Source: Paramecium octaurelia (taxonomy: Eukaryota; Ciliophora; Oligohymenophorea; Peniculida; Parameciidae). Taken from it: DNA of 64,000 bases. The translations under genes and the position numbers were made by a program. Below are positions 12,755-25,114 of this stretch, piece by piece. Positions within the stretch are counted from its first letter, which is position 1, and every line of letters starts with the position of its first letter. Location: assembly GCA_905182995.1 (NCBI GenBank), contig CAJJDP010000116.1:34684-98683 (forward strand), read 5' to 3'. The notes below the pieces were generated by a model. That model was not told the origin of the DNA and ran no database searches. It worked only from the letters and a program-made list of their open reading frames with translations.

Positions 12755-13795
12755 TCAGAACTATATTTAACCATTGCTAAGATTGAATTTGCTCGGATCA
12801 AAAGGCTACCCCTTAAACGGACTACCCTCAGCATCCCAAGCCTTCTTTAAAACTTCTAATTGTTACTCCTCCTCTGTCGTTGGCAATCCTTACTATTTCC
12901 TTTGTTGATCATACATTATCTTTCTAATTGCTCCTTAAGTCTCAGGATCAAAATCTTCCAATGGTTTTGTGTTCTCAACCTTCGTTGCATCTATTTCTTA
13001 ATCTCCTTGAATAACTGTCTTCCAAATATTCTCCTACCCTTTCTCCAAGGTAATCGTCAATAGATTTTCCTCTATAGACCACACAGATTCGTCACTTTTT
13101 ACTTTATCATACAATTTTCCATCAATAGCTACATCATCTTTCACTTTAACTGTTAACGTGTTGGCTGTAATAAATACCTTGACCTAATGAATTATCATTA
13201 ACTAGATAATACATTCTTCTTGTTCGATCCTTCTGGAACTTTCATTGTCACCACAACATCATTTCCAGATTAGCTCCAAGAATATTTTTCTGTCTCTCCT
13301 CCATTAAAAGTATTGATATATGGATCTATTTTTTGCTTGTGAGTAAAACTTTCATTTTTCTATTGATTTTGCTCTTATTTTATCTTCACTTCCTATTACA
13401 CCTAACCATCGTTCTATTAGACCTATTTCTATTGCTATTGTTAATTCTAAGCTTCTTTAACTTTAACCTCCTATTCCTTCTGTTTTTCCTATAATTCTTT
13501 CTACTTTTTTTAATATATTTCTAGTTTCTCCTTATATTCTTAAGCAGACTTCTTTTTATGCACTTTATAATGTTCATCCTAATATTTTTTAAATATGTTT
13601 CCTAACATGTTTAAGGCAACTCCAGGTGGAAATCCCATTTTATCTCCAGGATCACCTTAAAATGATAATCATAATACATTCATAATAGTAATCGGTTCTC
13701 CGCAAAAGAAAACTGAATAATGAGTTTAGCAGTCCTTCAATTCCTCCTGTTTCTTTTGCTATTAAAAAGAAATGTTCATCAAATCTATCCACCAT
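12755..13795 (-). CDS. NUDC: NudC family nuclear-movement protein / HSP90 co-chaperone, 329 aa
   Basis: Introns of 22 nt (ending AAG) and 29 nt give 330 codons, close to animal NudC length. The N-terminus MVDRFDEHFFLIAKETGG with DPGDKMGFPPGVALNML matches the NudC N-terminal domain. A Lys/Gln-rich helical linker leads to a CS (p23-like) domain, residues about 170-270, with EKYSWSQSGNDVVVTMKVPE and LYDKVKSDESVWSIEENLLT. The C-terminal helix KIMYDQQRKQQGLPTTEEE and ending PFDPSKFNLSNG are family hallmarks. NudC supports dynein/LIS1 function and acts as a co-chaperone for propeller proteins. The neighbouring WD40 gene is a coincidence unless shown otherwise. Stop TGA is at 12755-12757. Confidence 0.93.
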
Positions 13796-14139
13796 TGCAA
13801 ATCAGAATTTATTTTATTATTCAAATTTTCTCATTATATTTTATATATTTTATGTGATTAAGTTCTACAAATTTACCAAGCTTCACATTTGTTTATAGTT
13901 ATCAACCCTAACAATTTATCAAGAATACTTTTGATTTCAATGGAAATACCTAAAATAATGATATATTTTTGTTTCCTTATTTTTCATTTTATTTTTCTAC
14001 TTTTTGTTAATAAGTGCTGTTTTTCAGTCTAATGAGAATAAAATTTAAATAATTGAAATTCTCATTCATTTGTTTAATCCAATAGATTTAATTGTATTCC
14101 AGTTGCACAGGTTACTGTTTATGATATTCTTTCGAAATC
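13796..14139. other. intergenic spacer between divergent NudC and TUL1-like genes
   Basis: About 340 bp of AT-rich sequence between two start codons on opposite strands. It probably carries both core promoters. I see no ORF of protein-like composition, no RNA gene and no repeat. Confidence 0.5.
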
Positions 14140-15909
14140 ATGATATATGAAGCAATAAGCAAGAATCAAGGATTATTAAGAATTATACTAATCATAATTG
14201 TGTGTTGGAAGAATAAAAAATAAATTATAAAAATATTTAATTAGATAATGTTTTACATATTCTATATGATGATATAATAGATGGCTGCTATGGACTATAA
14301 CATCTCTTAAATTACTCCGCTATTGTTGATATATAGATATCATGGGGAGTGGGAATCATTAACAAATAATGTTTAAAATTACCTTTCTATAATAGCCATT
14401 TAATTATTTAGAATAGACAAAAGGGGAAACATTTATATAATTTAATCCTCAACAAGATTTGACGCAGAACGAGGTGTCCCTAACTAAAATAGGTTCCATT
14501 AATATGATGTTTCTTGATCCTATTTACTTTGATGAAAAATTAGTCTTAGGCTTATCCAATATCACTGATATGAATGAGACAACCTTGTAATGCCTTATAA
14601 TAATATTTAGGTCGTGGCATGGGAAAACAGATTTTGTATACTATAAATATTATAAAGAAAAAGGAGGATACCCCAATGTCTCATGTAAAATCGATTATGA
14701 CATATAATTGAATTATCACGAAGGTAAGATGGCGTTCAAATTTAATAATAGACGAAGTAGATTATAAGAAAATCGATTTTACCATCTAATTAAGAAATGA
14801 AGACAGCGATAATAAAGAATGCAACATCCAATTGATCTCTCAATACTAGCCTTACTAATCAAACTTCTATAAACAAGTATTGTTTTACAGTGTGATGCTA
14901 AATACATTATGTGCAATACAATACTTTTGCGTAACTAAATTGATAGATAGTGTTCTAAGGGATGATGAGAATTCAATAGTCTAAAGAGTAACCATAATCA
15001 TATTATTAAGATTTCTATTTTCTGTGTGGGCTTCGTGACGATTTATGATACATTCCTAGCATTTAAAAACCTGAGTTTTGCCTTTGGAGAAGCTGTAAAA
15101 TTATGTACATATGACATTAGTACTTCCAATACTTCATTTTTCCTGCCTTTTTCTTCTTTATGCTTACCATGAATTGCGACTTAAAGCTATTATGGATAAT
15201 TTGCAGAATACGATTCTAAGATTAATTCTTGGATTAGTAAAGTTAAAGACAATTTCTAACGAAATTCTTCATTATATATTGTATGAAATTGATTTATTAA
15301 TTAATTAGATGTTTCAGTCCTCACATTGTTTTTATTGTTGCAAGAATATGAATTGTATAATTCATTCTTACTGATAATTGGATTCTTCATGACTCCTCAA
15401 ATAATACATAACATTAGATTAGGAACTAATCCAAAATTCATACCAGAGTATATTTTCGGATTTTTATCGATAAATATTGCTGTTCCAGTATGTTAATTTA
15501 ATAGTTTAAGTTATACTTCAGAGGATATCCCAATAATTTTAGAAGATTAAAACCATCGCTTGAATTTTGTGTTTGCTGGATTTTGATATATTTATTCTAA
15601 ATTTTGATCCTCTATTTCCAATACAAAAAGGGTCCTCGCAAGATTATACCAAGGTGTTTATTACCAAAATAATACAATTATTATTAGGACTATAAAACTT
15701 AGGAACTTGAGGATTGTGCAATATGTTTGTTACATCTAATGATTGAGCCTGATTAATAAGAATAGGATCTAGACAGAATGTTGGTTAGTAAAGTGTTAAT
15801 GATTACACCCTGTGGACATAAATTCCATCCTTCATGCCTAAAAAGTTGGATGGAAGTAAAATTAACTTGTCCTACTTGCAGAAATACTATTCCTCCAATT
15901 TGTGAATGA
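14140..15909 (+). CDS. TUL1/FLY-type transmembrane RING E3 ubiquitin ligase, 530 aa
   Basis: Eight exons; seven introns of 25, 24, 28, 23, 26, 28 and 23 nt, two of them ending AAG, give 531 codons. A hydrophobic segment near residue 15-25 could be a signal anchor. A luminal beta-rich domain follows (YRYHGEWES, then [19 protein letters not shown]). After a membrane span comes the family core [18 protein letters not shown] and further spans ending with [20 protein letters not shown]. The C-terminal RING-H2 is [34 protein letters not shown], which follows the TUL1/FLY pattern MVTPC-H-FH-CL..WM..K..CPTCR..LPP. In fungi TUL1 belongs to the Dsc/Golgi membrane-protein quality-control ligase; the same role is inferred here. 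The start is chosen as the first in-frame ATG after an upstream TGA. Confidence 0.85.
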
Positions 15910-16307
15910 ATTGATATACATTATTGTTTTTTCAATAATCTGAAACATTTTTAATGCTTTTTATTTATGATTCATAAATGATCAACTTAAAATGTTGTAT
16001 CATTCAATTAATGGAATGCACATAAAGTATCAAAAATTGTATTATCAATTTTGATTTACTAATTAAATTTATGCAAAGATAGATATAGACATTATTAAAT
16101 GGGAGTTCTCTCTTCTATTATTTAACATTTGAATATCTTAATATCTTACTCCTTTGATTAATTGAAATATGATGATACTTAAAAAGTATCTTCAAACTGT
16201 AAACTTATGAATTTATTCAATTTTAATTTTAGAAAAATTTTATTTATCTTTATTTACAATAGTTTTAATAATTATTTATTGTTTACATAACTGTATATAA
16301 ATGCTTT
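15910..16307. other. intergenic spacer between convergent genes
   Basis: Roughly 400 bp between the TGA of the TUL1-like gene and the TGA of the coiled-coil gene. It is AT-rich and holds only short frames; it should contain both 3' ends. Nothing else is supported. Confidence 0.5.
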
Positions 16308-17853
16308 TCAAGTATAAATTTCACCTTAAATGGAACCTTGAGATGTCATAACTAAATTAGCCATACCAGCTGTCATCAAATTCATTGACAATTTGGCTTT
16401 TTCTTTTTTGACTGTCTTTAATTCTAATGTAACTTTCTAAAGTTCCTCATTGTTATTAAGTAGCGCTTGTTCTAAATTATTAATAATTTTCTCAGATTCT
16501 TCATTTTTAATTTTTAATTACACAGATAACTGTTGCTAAAAGGTAATGAATTCTTGATTCTTTCTCTGTAATTCTTATTACAATTTAATGATTTCTTTTT
16601 GCTTTTATTCAAGACTATTTTCATAATCTCTGTTATTCTATTAATAAGCAGAGAATTGTAATAGCTACTATTAAAGCCTGGAATTCTTATTTTTTAATTC
16701 ATATATTTAAGTTTCTTTTTCTGTAATGGTTCCACATTTACTTTCTAATTATAACACCAATTGCTTATATTCATATTAATCTTGAACATTAGCTTAATAA
16801 TTATTAGCTGTTGATTTTTCTATTTATTTTTCTTATGATTTGATTTTATTTTATAAATCTCCTAACATTGTTTATAATGATGATTCATTTCTCAAATATT
16901 AGTTAATCTGTTAATTCAACTCTTAAATAAGTTAAGTTTGATCACTAATTTAGGAAATGTATCCATTAATTTCTGTATTTTTTTATTCTAAAATGGAATT
17001 GATTTATTGTTATAATTTCTTGATGTTTTCTTGTTTTAGAAGACTATTATTGTAATCAAATTATTGTTCTATGATGTGATTATCATTTTAAGATTAAGAA
17101 TTGGCTTTTTAATATTCAAGAGATTAATTTAAGTAATTTTTCCATTATGAGATCTCTTCATTTAACTCAAAATTCTAGTCCAAAAGCAATTTATTTTGCT
17201 CTATAAGATTAGTGTTTTCTTAGGAAAGCCTAGTTACTTTCTTATCTAAAGTTGATATTCTCTCGCAATACTATTTAACAACAGAGTCTTGTTCCTTCAT
17301 CAGAGTTTCTATAAGTGCTTCATAATTTTTTTGTGGAGGCAGAGTCTCGATCCATCCTTCATTTTGTGAGGCACTTGGATTTGAAATACTTTTGGATTAA
17401 CGAAAAGGTTCAACATAACTTGCAAATACATTTTGTTACAATTATACAGTTTTGGGAGTTGTGTTCTTGAATTCTAAGAGTACCTTAGATTTTGATTAAA
17501 CGTATGTTGATTAATGATGCCTGGGGAGACTCTCTTAGGTTTAAATTTCTCTTAATGAATCAAGTTTAGCTATAAGGGTAGAAGCATCTCTATGTTCATA
17601 GATCCCTATCATACCTATTCAATTAAGTTGAGTCTTGAACTTTGGACTTGGATTATGGGGGTTCAATTGTGGTCTGTGATTTATGGCCTTATCTTAAAGG
17701 AACCAAAGGGACCTATACTAAAGGTTATTTCTGTATCTAAGTGTTGGTAAACAAATGTGAGGGCATCAATGTAGGTTCTTATTTAGGATTGATATTACAG
17801 ATGATTTGAGATTCATAGGAGTTTTCGGATGGGTTACCATAATTAGTTTTCAT
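16308..17853 (-). CDS. coiled-coil protein, 506 aa
   Basis: One 25-nt intron near 17590-17614 joins two exons into 507 codons. The first 170 residues are polar and Pro/Ser/Gln-rich (MKTNYGNPSENSYESQIICN). From about residue 175 to 470 the protein is a nearly continuous Glu/Lys/Gln/Asn heptad-like coiled coil, ending in KAKLSMNLMTAGMANLV and SQGSIQGEIYT. Many of the Gln codons are TAA or TAG. No family motif is visible; ciliary or cytoskeletal structural proteins often look like this, but that is only a general expectation. Confidence 0.8.
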
Positions 17854-18084
17854 ATTTTTATTAATCTTTTGATTTTGCTGCTATAATACGAAATTAAAAA
17901 TAACTGCAAATCAAATATTAAGCCCATTGAATATTTAGAATTTATTTATTTTTTAATGCAAAAAAACAAAAATCTATTTCAAATGAAAATGTGATCGTCT
18001 TTTAAAGTAAGTTCTGTTATTTTCTGGCCAGGCCAACGCAGTTTCAACAAAATTTCTTCTATAAAAATTAATTAGCATTTTTTT

Positions 18085-18834
18085 ATGAATCCCTAAGTTA
18101 GATATAGGCCTCCTCTCCCTAAATTCGACTAAAAATTAATAGATAGTAAAAATATCCAAGAAACCACACAGAAGTTTGTGTTATAGAAGTCAGACAAGAG
18201 AAGGTTTAAATAAGTGAATTAACTGATTGATGAGATGCTTAAAAAGCTCACACAAGTTAATTTTTAATTCCTATAAAATTTAAACCATGAAAACATCAAA
18301 GTTCAATGTTTAGGAATACTAGGGGATGAATTAATAGAAAAAGTAAAATCGAAAAAATATTCATCGATAGCCTGTGCATTGATTATACACTCTCTAAGAA
18401 TTTTGCTCATCCCTTTGAGAATCAAGGAAATAACTTAGATTATTGATGTGGACGAGAAGCAAGTTCGCAAGATCTTAATTCAATTGAATTTAATTAAACC
18501 ATTCAACGAAGATGCCTTTACAATAGCTTTCATGATTAGAATTTGTACATGCATAGGTTTTAATCAGAAATTTTAAACTTTATGCAGATTCTTCTATTCC
18601 CATTTAAAGAATCTGCACCTGGTTTAAGGAGAACATGAGCACGTCATAGCCTCAGTTTTGGTTAAACTAACTGGAGATTTCGTATTCAAAGACAAGGGAG
18701 GAATCAATCTGCCTACAGTATCTGAAATCGCTGGATGTTGTGAGGTCTCCCTTAAAAATCTCCTATCAAAATTAACACCTTATATTCAAACTATGTATGA
18801 ATCAGCTTTTGAATTTTATCAGAGAACTAAATGA
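18085..18834 (+). CDS. TFIIB-like cyclin-fold protein without visible zinc ribbon, 249 aa
   Basis: A single exon of 250 codons. After a polar N-terminus (MNPQVRYRPPLPKFDQKL) two cyclin-like repeats can be traced. The first is near residues 80-150, with KKYSSIACALIIHSLRILLI, then RIKEITQIIDVDEKQVRKIL. The second is near 185-240, with GEHEHVIASVLVKLTGDF, then LPTVSEIAGCCEVSLKNLLS. The pattern A.A...A....P....EI......V....I is that of TFIIB/BRF core repeats. The N-terminal Cys4 zinc ribbon and B-finger are not present. It could be a TFIIB paralogue for a special promoter class, a BRF-like fragment or another cyclin-fold protein; I favour a divergent TFIIB relative with moderate confidence. Confidence 0.6.
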
Positions 18835-18891
18835 AAGAATTGGCTTCTATCCAAATTTTATAGTTAATAATTATGATGGTAAATTAATAAT

Positions 18892-19505
18892 TCACTCATA
18901 CATAATTTCTTAATCCATGATGATGTCATCTGCTCTAATATTCTCACCCAATGGATCAGTCTCCTAAACAATTAGAGTGTCTCCCACTCTAAGTTTTTTT
19001 CTATTCTCCTCATTAATGATGATACATCTGAATTAAGCATTAATAATTACCCTGCAGAACATCCATCAACGGGAGGTACACTCCAATCACTTGGTGTACA
19101 GCAAGCGCATCCATGAATCATAATTTCTGTTCTTCCGCACATTCTATCTTAGTCGTTGCCGTCTATCCAAAATGAGCAAGGTCTGTCAACTGGAGGATTA
19201 TGCATAGTATTTTAGCATGTTTTTATTGTATAAGTATTTGCTGGGGCAGGTCCTTGATTTTTTAAACATTAGGCTGTTGGGTCATTTCTATACTAATCAT
19301 GAATCTATGTAATAAATACTTTTCCGGCTCCAGAATACCCAAAAGTATTGATTTGAGAATCCCCACTTCCTCCATAGAATCTTCCAGTATTGATAAAGTA
19401 ATAGAATGTCATTGGAGCTCTAGTTTTTAAATCTTGGCAACATGTTTGACCACAATTTCCAGCATATGTGATGGCAACAAATAATAGAGCAAGAATATAT
19501 TTCAT
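18892..19505 (-). CDS. secreted cysteine-rich protein, 196 aa
   Basis: Two exons around a 23-nt intron (about 19031-19053, ending CAG) give 197 codons. The N-terminus MKYILALLFVAITYAGNCGQ is a clear signal peptide. The mature part is rich in Cys (CGQTCCQ, then TAQCLK, DRPCSFWIDG, MCGRTE, HGCACC), with Gly/Tyr/Phe-rich stretches (FYGGSGDSQINTFGYSG) and a C-terminal module VGDTLIVQETDPLGENIRAD. The Cys spacing suggests several disulphide bonds, so an extracellular, vacuolar or secretory-granule protein is likely. I do not recognise the family. The only nearby gene on the left, a TFIIB-like protein, is unrelated. Confidence 0.75.
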
Positions 19506-20086
19506 AAATATTGATAATTTTTATAACTATCTTTTGTTTGAGCAAAATGTAGGTAATCTTTAAACAATTGTTCATAGGTATAGTAATTTTTCAATAATTT
19601 GAGTTTAATCCAATCTTAATGTCTTATTGGCTTCATTTGTATAAACACATTATGATGATGTAATAAGATTAAGATTTACCCTGAAGAAAGTTAATCTTTT
19701 GATTGCTTAATCTAATCTCATTTGTATAAAATTCACATCCGTAAATAAAGTTATTACATCTAGCACTCATCTTATAATATTATACAAGGTGTTTCAATTA
19801 ATAAATATCCAGATGTATTTTAACATTATATAAATATCAATTAATATAAGATTCTTTATTTTAATGTATCAAAGTATTTTATACTGTCTCTCCTCACTCA
19901 CCATATAGAATACGAATATCCTTTGACTAAGTTGAAGAGTCTCCTCTACCCAAAATAAATCTCCTTATAAAGTAGGTGTGTAACTAAATACTATTATATT
20001 ACATAATTTATAATTTCATAGATACATATTTATAAATATGAAACTTTATACATGAATATAAAAAATAGTGGGTAAAATAATTAATT
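19506..20086. other. 580-bp intergenic spacer
   Basis: AT-rich sequence upstream of the secreted-protein gene and downstream of the pseudokinase gene, both on the minus strand. No frame with convincing coding character, RNA gene or repeat was found. Confidence 0.45.
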
Positions 20087-21454
20087 TCATTTTTTAGTAT
20101 ATTTGAGTTTCACAATTTATGATCCCAACTTAGGTGAGTTAAGAGTAGACAAGTGTTTATATGATTAAGGTCTTAGAGATTTAATGGCAGGTTCTATAGT
20201 ACGATCTTCCCCAACATTATCAGATTAGTAAACAGAAATTTCATCTTCTGGCGCTGATTCTTAGATTGATTCTGTGTTCTATTTGGAATGGAAGGTGTTC
20301 TTGAATCTAGTAGGTTAGGTTTGGTGTCGTTGTGACTATTAAGGATGACATTCTTGGAATGAAATATGGAATAATGGATATGATAAATCTTTTTCAACGT
20401 ATCCACTTGCTTGAATGACTCTGCGAAATAATTATTTGAATTTCTCATAATCTTGGGGGAAATCGATGGCATTGCTGGTTTTGACTAAGTTTAGGAAGTG
20501 AATAAATTCAATGGGAGCTGATTTAAAGGTGATTTCTGGAATGATGGATAGTTTAATATTCTCCAGTTTTTTGAGTTTCAACGCTTTATTGTCAGCTTTA
20601 ACTTTGAAGACGGTTGAGTTCGTTGCATAAACTAACAAGATGTAGGCAAGTGATTCTAAGTCGTCCTTCGGTGTGGGAACTAACAGTATAATGGCCATTC
20701 TTTACATTGATTCAAATGTTGATTAATGCTCGAGTATTTATTGAGAAATAGCTTGTTTGATGTGGGTTTATAGTTTTCCATGCAGTAGATTGAGCCATGT
20801 TGCAATTTGAATTTGGTGGCAAATTTGAAATCACTAAGTAAAATTTCATTACCATTGGTTGTAAGTAATAGTTTTTTCGGTCTGATGTTCCTGTGAACGA
20901 TTTGGTGTTTGTGGATGATTTCCAAACAAGTTAACTAGAATATCAAAGGGTGAATACAGTTTATATTGCTATGAGACACAAGATAGGCAGAGGTATGGAC
21001 TTGGACAGATAATTGTATATGAGCTTAATTGAGGGACCATGTCTTTGCAGGATTTGAAAGTGATACATTTGACCACTGATGATCTATTCTCCGCAATTGA
21101 CTAAGATTGGGACGCAATTGGCTAAGAGTATGAGATACGTTTATACCATCCTTCAATCTTAATAAAAATTACAGTTCTGGAATTATCTCATTTTGTTGGG
21201 TTTATCTTGAATAGTAAGGGGATACGTACCTTTTCATCTTAATTAAGTAAAACTTATCTTTGTTATCTGTTTAAGTGATATCATCTGGCTCTTTCTGGTT
21301 GATGGCTGGCTATCTTTTAAATTCATCGTATATTACCTAAATACATGTTGTATTATTTCCCTCTGTAAATATTTTTGATTATGCTGTACTTCTGGTCAAT
21401 AATGATGGAATTGGTTGTCTCAGTAGTGCTTTTGGTTTAAGATGTATTAAGCAT
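20087..21454 (-). CDS. casein-kinase-1-like pseudokinase, 412 aa
   Basis: Six exons; introns of 31, 24, 25, 23 and 26 nt give 413 codons. CK1 family landmarks occur in order: LKDANCVPILVNCGEQ and FQILQRHGPSIKLIYNYLSK (CK1: G..G.P......LGPS), the catalytic-loop region EIIHKHQIVHRNIRPKKLLL, then LLSDFKFATKF, KYSSINQHLNQ and PKDDLESLAYILLVYA (CK1: YASIN.H.G...SRRDDLESLGY). Key catalytic residues are changed: HRN for HRD, Arg-Pro-Lys for Lys-Pro-Asp/Glu, DFK for DFG, and no glycine-rich loop is seen in the N-lobe. The C-terminal 100 residues are polar and acidic. It should be catalytically dead or weak. The first intron (31 nt, AAG acceptor) is the least certain join. Confidence 0.8.
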
Positions 21455-21692
21455 TTAAATAAAAATTATATAATGTGAGGTTTCGAAGAAATTGCACCTT
21501 TAAAAACATTGGCCAAGATTGGATATTCAGTTTATAGTGTATGACTATGAATAAGGACTGAAATGAATTTCAAATAGATTTATTAAATACTTTAATAAAG
21601 AGAAGTTAGGGATTTAGATTAGTATGAAACATTATAAGAAAATATGTTTTAATTGTATATTTTTTAATAAAAATATAATTTCTTTTATAAAA

Positions 21693-22665
21693 ATGGACTT
21701 TTAGCATCATACTAATAGCACTAGGTAATTGAGTGTGATTTATTGAACAAGCATAAGCGGGTCGTCATCTCCTAGTTCCAAAAGGGGAGTTCAAGAATGT
21801 TATCATGATATATTTCAGGAGAAGAAATAGAAAAGGAGTAAGCAAAATTGTTATAGAAGTGGTTCTATAGTTCTGGGATCAGTGAAGGAAGTATCGGAAG
21901 ATATTGAGGATTATCTGGTAATGTAGGATCATATTAGAGATTTCAAGGATACCTCACATCCAGATTTAAAATGACAAGTTTGAGTTCAGACAAAATATCA
22001 GCCAGAGAGATAGGTCATCCCCTCTGCTCATTAGAAAATAGGAATACAGGAAGAGGAGGGCTTCCTTGAGTCCTCATGGAACCAATGCATTACAGAGAGT
22101 TGAGGAAGTCAATGGGGATGACGATGAACTCAAGAATAAATGTATCTTTAAACTAGGATTGATATTGGATAAGAATGAATTCAATGATAAATAGAAAAGA
22201 TCATCAATCCTTAAGGAAAGAACTAATCATGATGTAATCCAAATTTATCGAGATGTAGCCAAATTCGTCCATTCTTGAAGATGTTTAAGAAAATGTTAAA
22301 GAATAACCCATCTTTGCTAACACCACACTGAAATTGAAGGTGGATGAAGTAGATTTTGGTTAAGATAAAAAGCAATGGGCTCCCGAAGAAATCATTGAAA
22401 TAATAGAAGAGGAAAAACCCGATACTGTAATTAATGTCAAGGAGAAAGAAATGTTTTAGAAGGGTATTACAATTGAATTAAGATAGTTAAAAAAATATTA
22501 CATGAAGAAAGAGATTTTTTGAAGAAAATATTAAAAGGAGAAATGATCGAATAGGATGATATCAAAAAGAAGTAGGAATTTTAGATGCAAATTGGCGAAG
22601 TCTATTGGAATCAATTGATATAAGAAGCAGAGGAGTAAGTCAATAGCGATGAAGAGCATCAATGA
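21693..22665 (+). CDS. hypothetical acidic/coiled protein, 291 aa
   Basis: Five exons with introns of 27, 22, 25 and 23 nt give 292 codons. The N-terminal part is Ser/Arg-rich (SISGSSSPSSKRGVQECYHD) with a possible phosphosite stretch RKRRASLSPHG. The C-terminal half is acidic and helical (EEIIEIIEEEKPDTVINVKE, then DFLKKILKGEMIEQDDIKKK). The first and second introns use AAG and GAG-like acceptors and are less secure than the last two. No known domain. It is divergent from the pseudokinase gene with about 240 bp between starts. Confidence 0.6.
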
Positions 22666-22917
22666 TTATTCTATATTATTAATTATTTTACAAGCACCCC
22701 ATTTATTATTTCAAATCTATGACTTAATTTAGAGAGCCAATTCTGATATTAAGGAAAAAGATCATGTTATGGAATTCGAGTGCAAAGATTAAAGATGTCT
22801 CATTTTAAACTTGAATTATGTGCAATCAAATTATAAACCAACAGAATATATAATAAATTTTAAGTATTTATATAAAAATTATGTGATTATTTCTAAACAT
22901 GCTACTACGATACTAAA

Positions 22918-23841
<924 letters not shown>

Positions 23842-24442
23842 TATGACATTATCTTACATCATTGGGATCCCTCTAATACACAATCTCCTTGGTTTTAAAT
23901 ATTTTACATTGCATATTCATTTAATTAAATAAATTAATCAAACTAGGATGCATATCATATTGATTAAATTAAATTCTAAATTTGAATCCCATATTTCAAG
24001 TGAATCAAATTATATAATCCATCTCATGTAACAACGGTAAAACCATTTAGATTATTTGATATTATGAAAATAGTAATCTAGATTAATTATAGATAATATT
24101 GATTTAAGTATTTGAGGCGTAGAAACACATATGAATATTCGATAAGAATGAGCATCTCAATTTGTTATTTAACTTATCTTAAGAAATTGATGATGATTAT
24201 ATAATTCACGTAATATTATTGAAAAATTAAATTTATTAAAAATAACTCTATGGTTTAAATTAATCGATGATGTCAAACAATTATTCAAATATTTGAAAGA
24301 ATTTAATCTACATATTTTAAGAAACATGGGGTTTTATCGTTTAAAATTTAGACTCAGAAAATTTTGAGTTATGTAATTTTAAAATTCTGAGAAATTGTAT
24401 GTCGACATTTTTATTTAATGAAAACAAAATTGAGTTATGAAT
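23842..24442. other. 600-bp intergenic spacer
   Basis: AT-rich interval between two minus-strand genes. It should contain the kinase promoter. Only short frames of no clear coding character are present. Confidence 0.45.
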
Positions 24443-25114
24443 TCATTCCTTGATGGTATTTTCTAACTTTTATTTACATTAATAAAGTTCATTTTCTAAA
24501 TTATTGTTCTGCTCAAGTAATTGAGTTCTTTCGATATTCAATAATTCGCATTTGGACTTTTAAAGGGAAATTTATTCTAAAAAAGTAATCATTAATACTC
24601 ACCTTCTAATTGAGAACGTCTTAATTCAAAAACATCCACAATATCATGTTGGGGCACTGTGATATAGTGGTTAATAATTTATTTCAATGGATTTATTGAG
24701 ATTTAGAAATCTATTTTTAATTGAAATAGACTTTGTTTTAATGAGATGTTTTCTATTTTCAATTGTTGCAATTACTCCAACAGCCTACTATAATTGTTCA
24801 TCTGTTAGTATTTGATTTGAATATTCTAGCATTAGAACTTTAATAAATACATCTAAGGAATTGACTCGATTCTGTTTGAGTGTTTTATTTTCCTGAGTGA
24901 GATGATCCACTTTTTTTGTAAGTTCAATAATTTATTGCTGCAAGTTTTGAATAAGACTTCTATCTGATTACATGCATGGAACTGATTTCTAGTGTTTTTC
25001 TCGTTTTTGGTTATTACAAAATTATGAGAGCACCAACTAGTAACTTGTTGGAGAATGTTCAATCTTTTTACTTGATTATTGTGATGATTGCTTTGAGGAA
25101 GCAGCTAAATACAT
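24443..25114 (-). CDS. coiled-coil protein, 206 aa
   Basis: Three exons with introns of 25 and 26 nt give 207 codons from ATG 25112-25114. The N-terminus MYLAASSKQSSQQSSKKIEH is Ser/Gln-rich and polar; residues about 55-90 (LIQNLQQQIIELTKKVDHLT) and 95-206 form a coiled coil interrupted by FQISINPLKQIINHYITVPQ. A standard-code reading suggests a different frame around 24853-25062, but heptads are in the frame given here. There is no bZIP basic region, so I do not call it a transcription factor. Function unknown; the start could lie further upstream. Confidence 0.65.

Noticed and set aside
24853..25062. 69-codon minus-strand standard-code ORF starting MNILQQVTSWCSHN
   Set aside because: The neighbouring frame of the same strand forms a continuous coiled coil with in-frame Gln TAA/TAG and a valid intron; this ORF is an off-frame reading.
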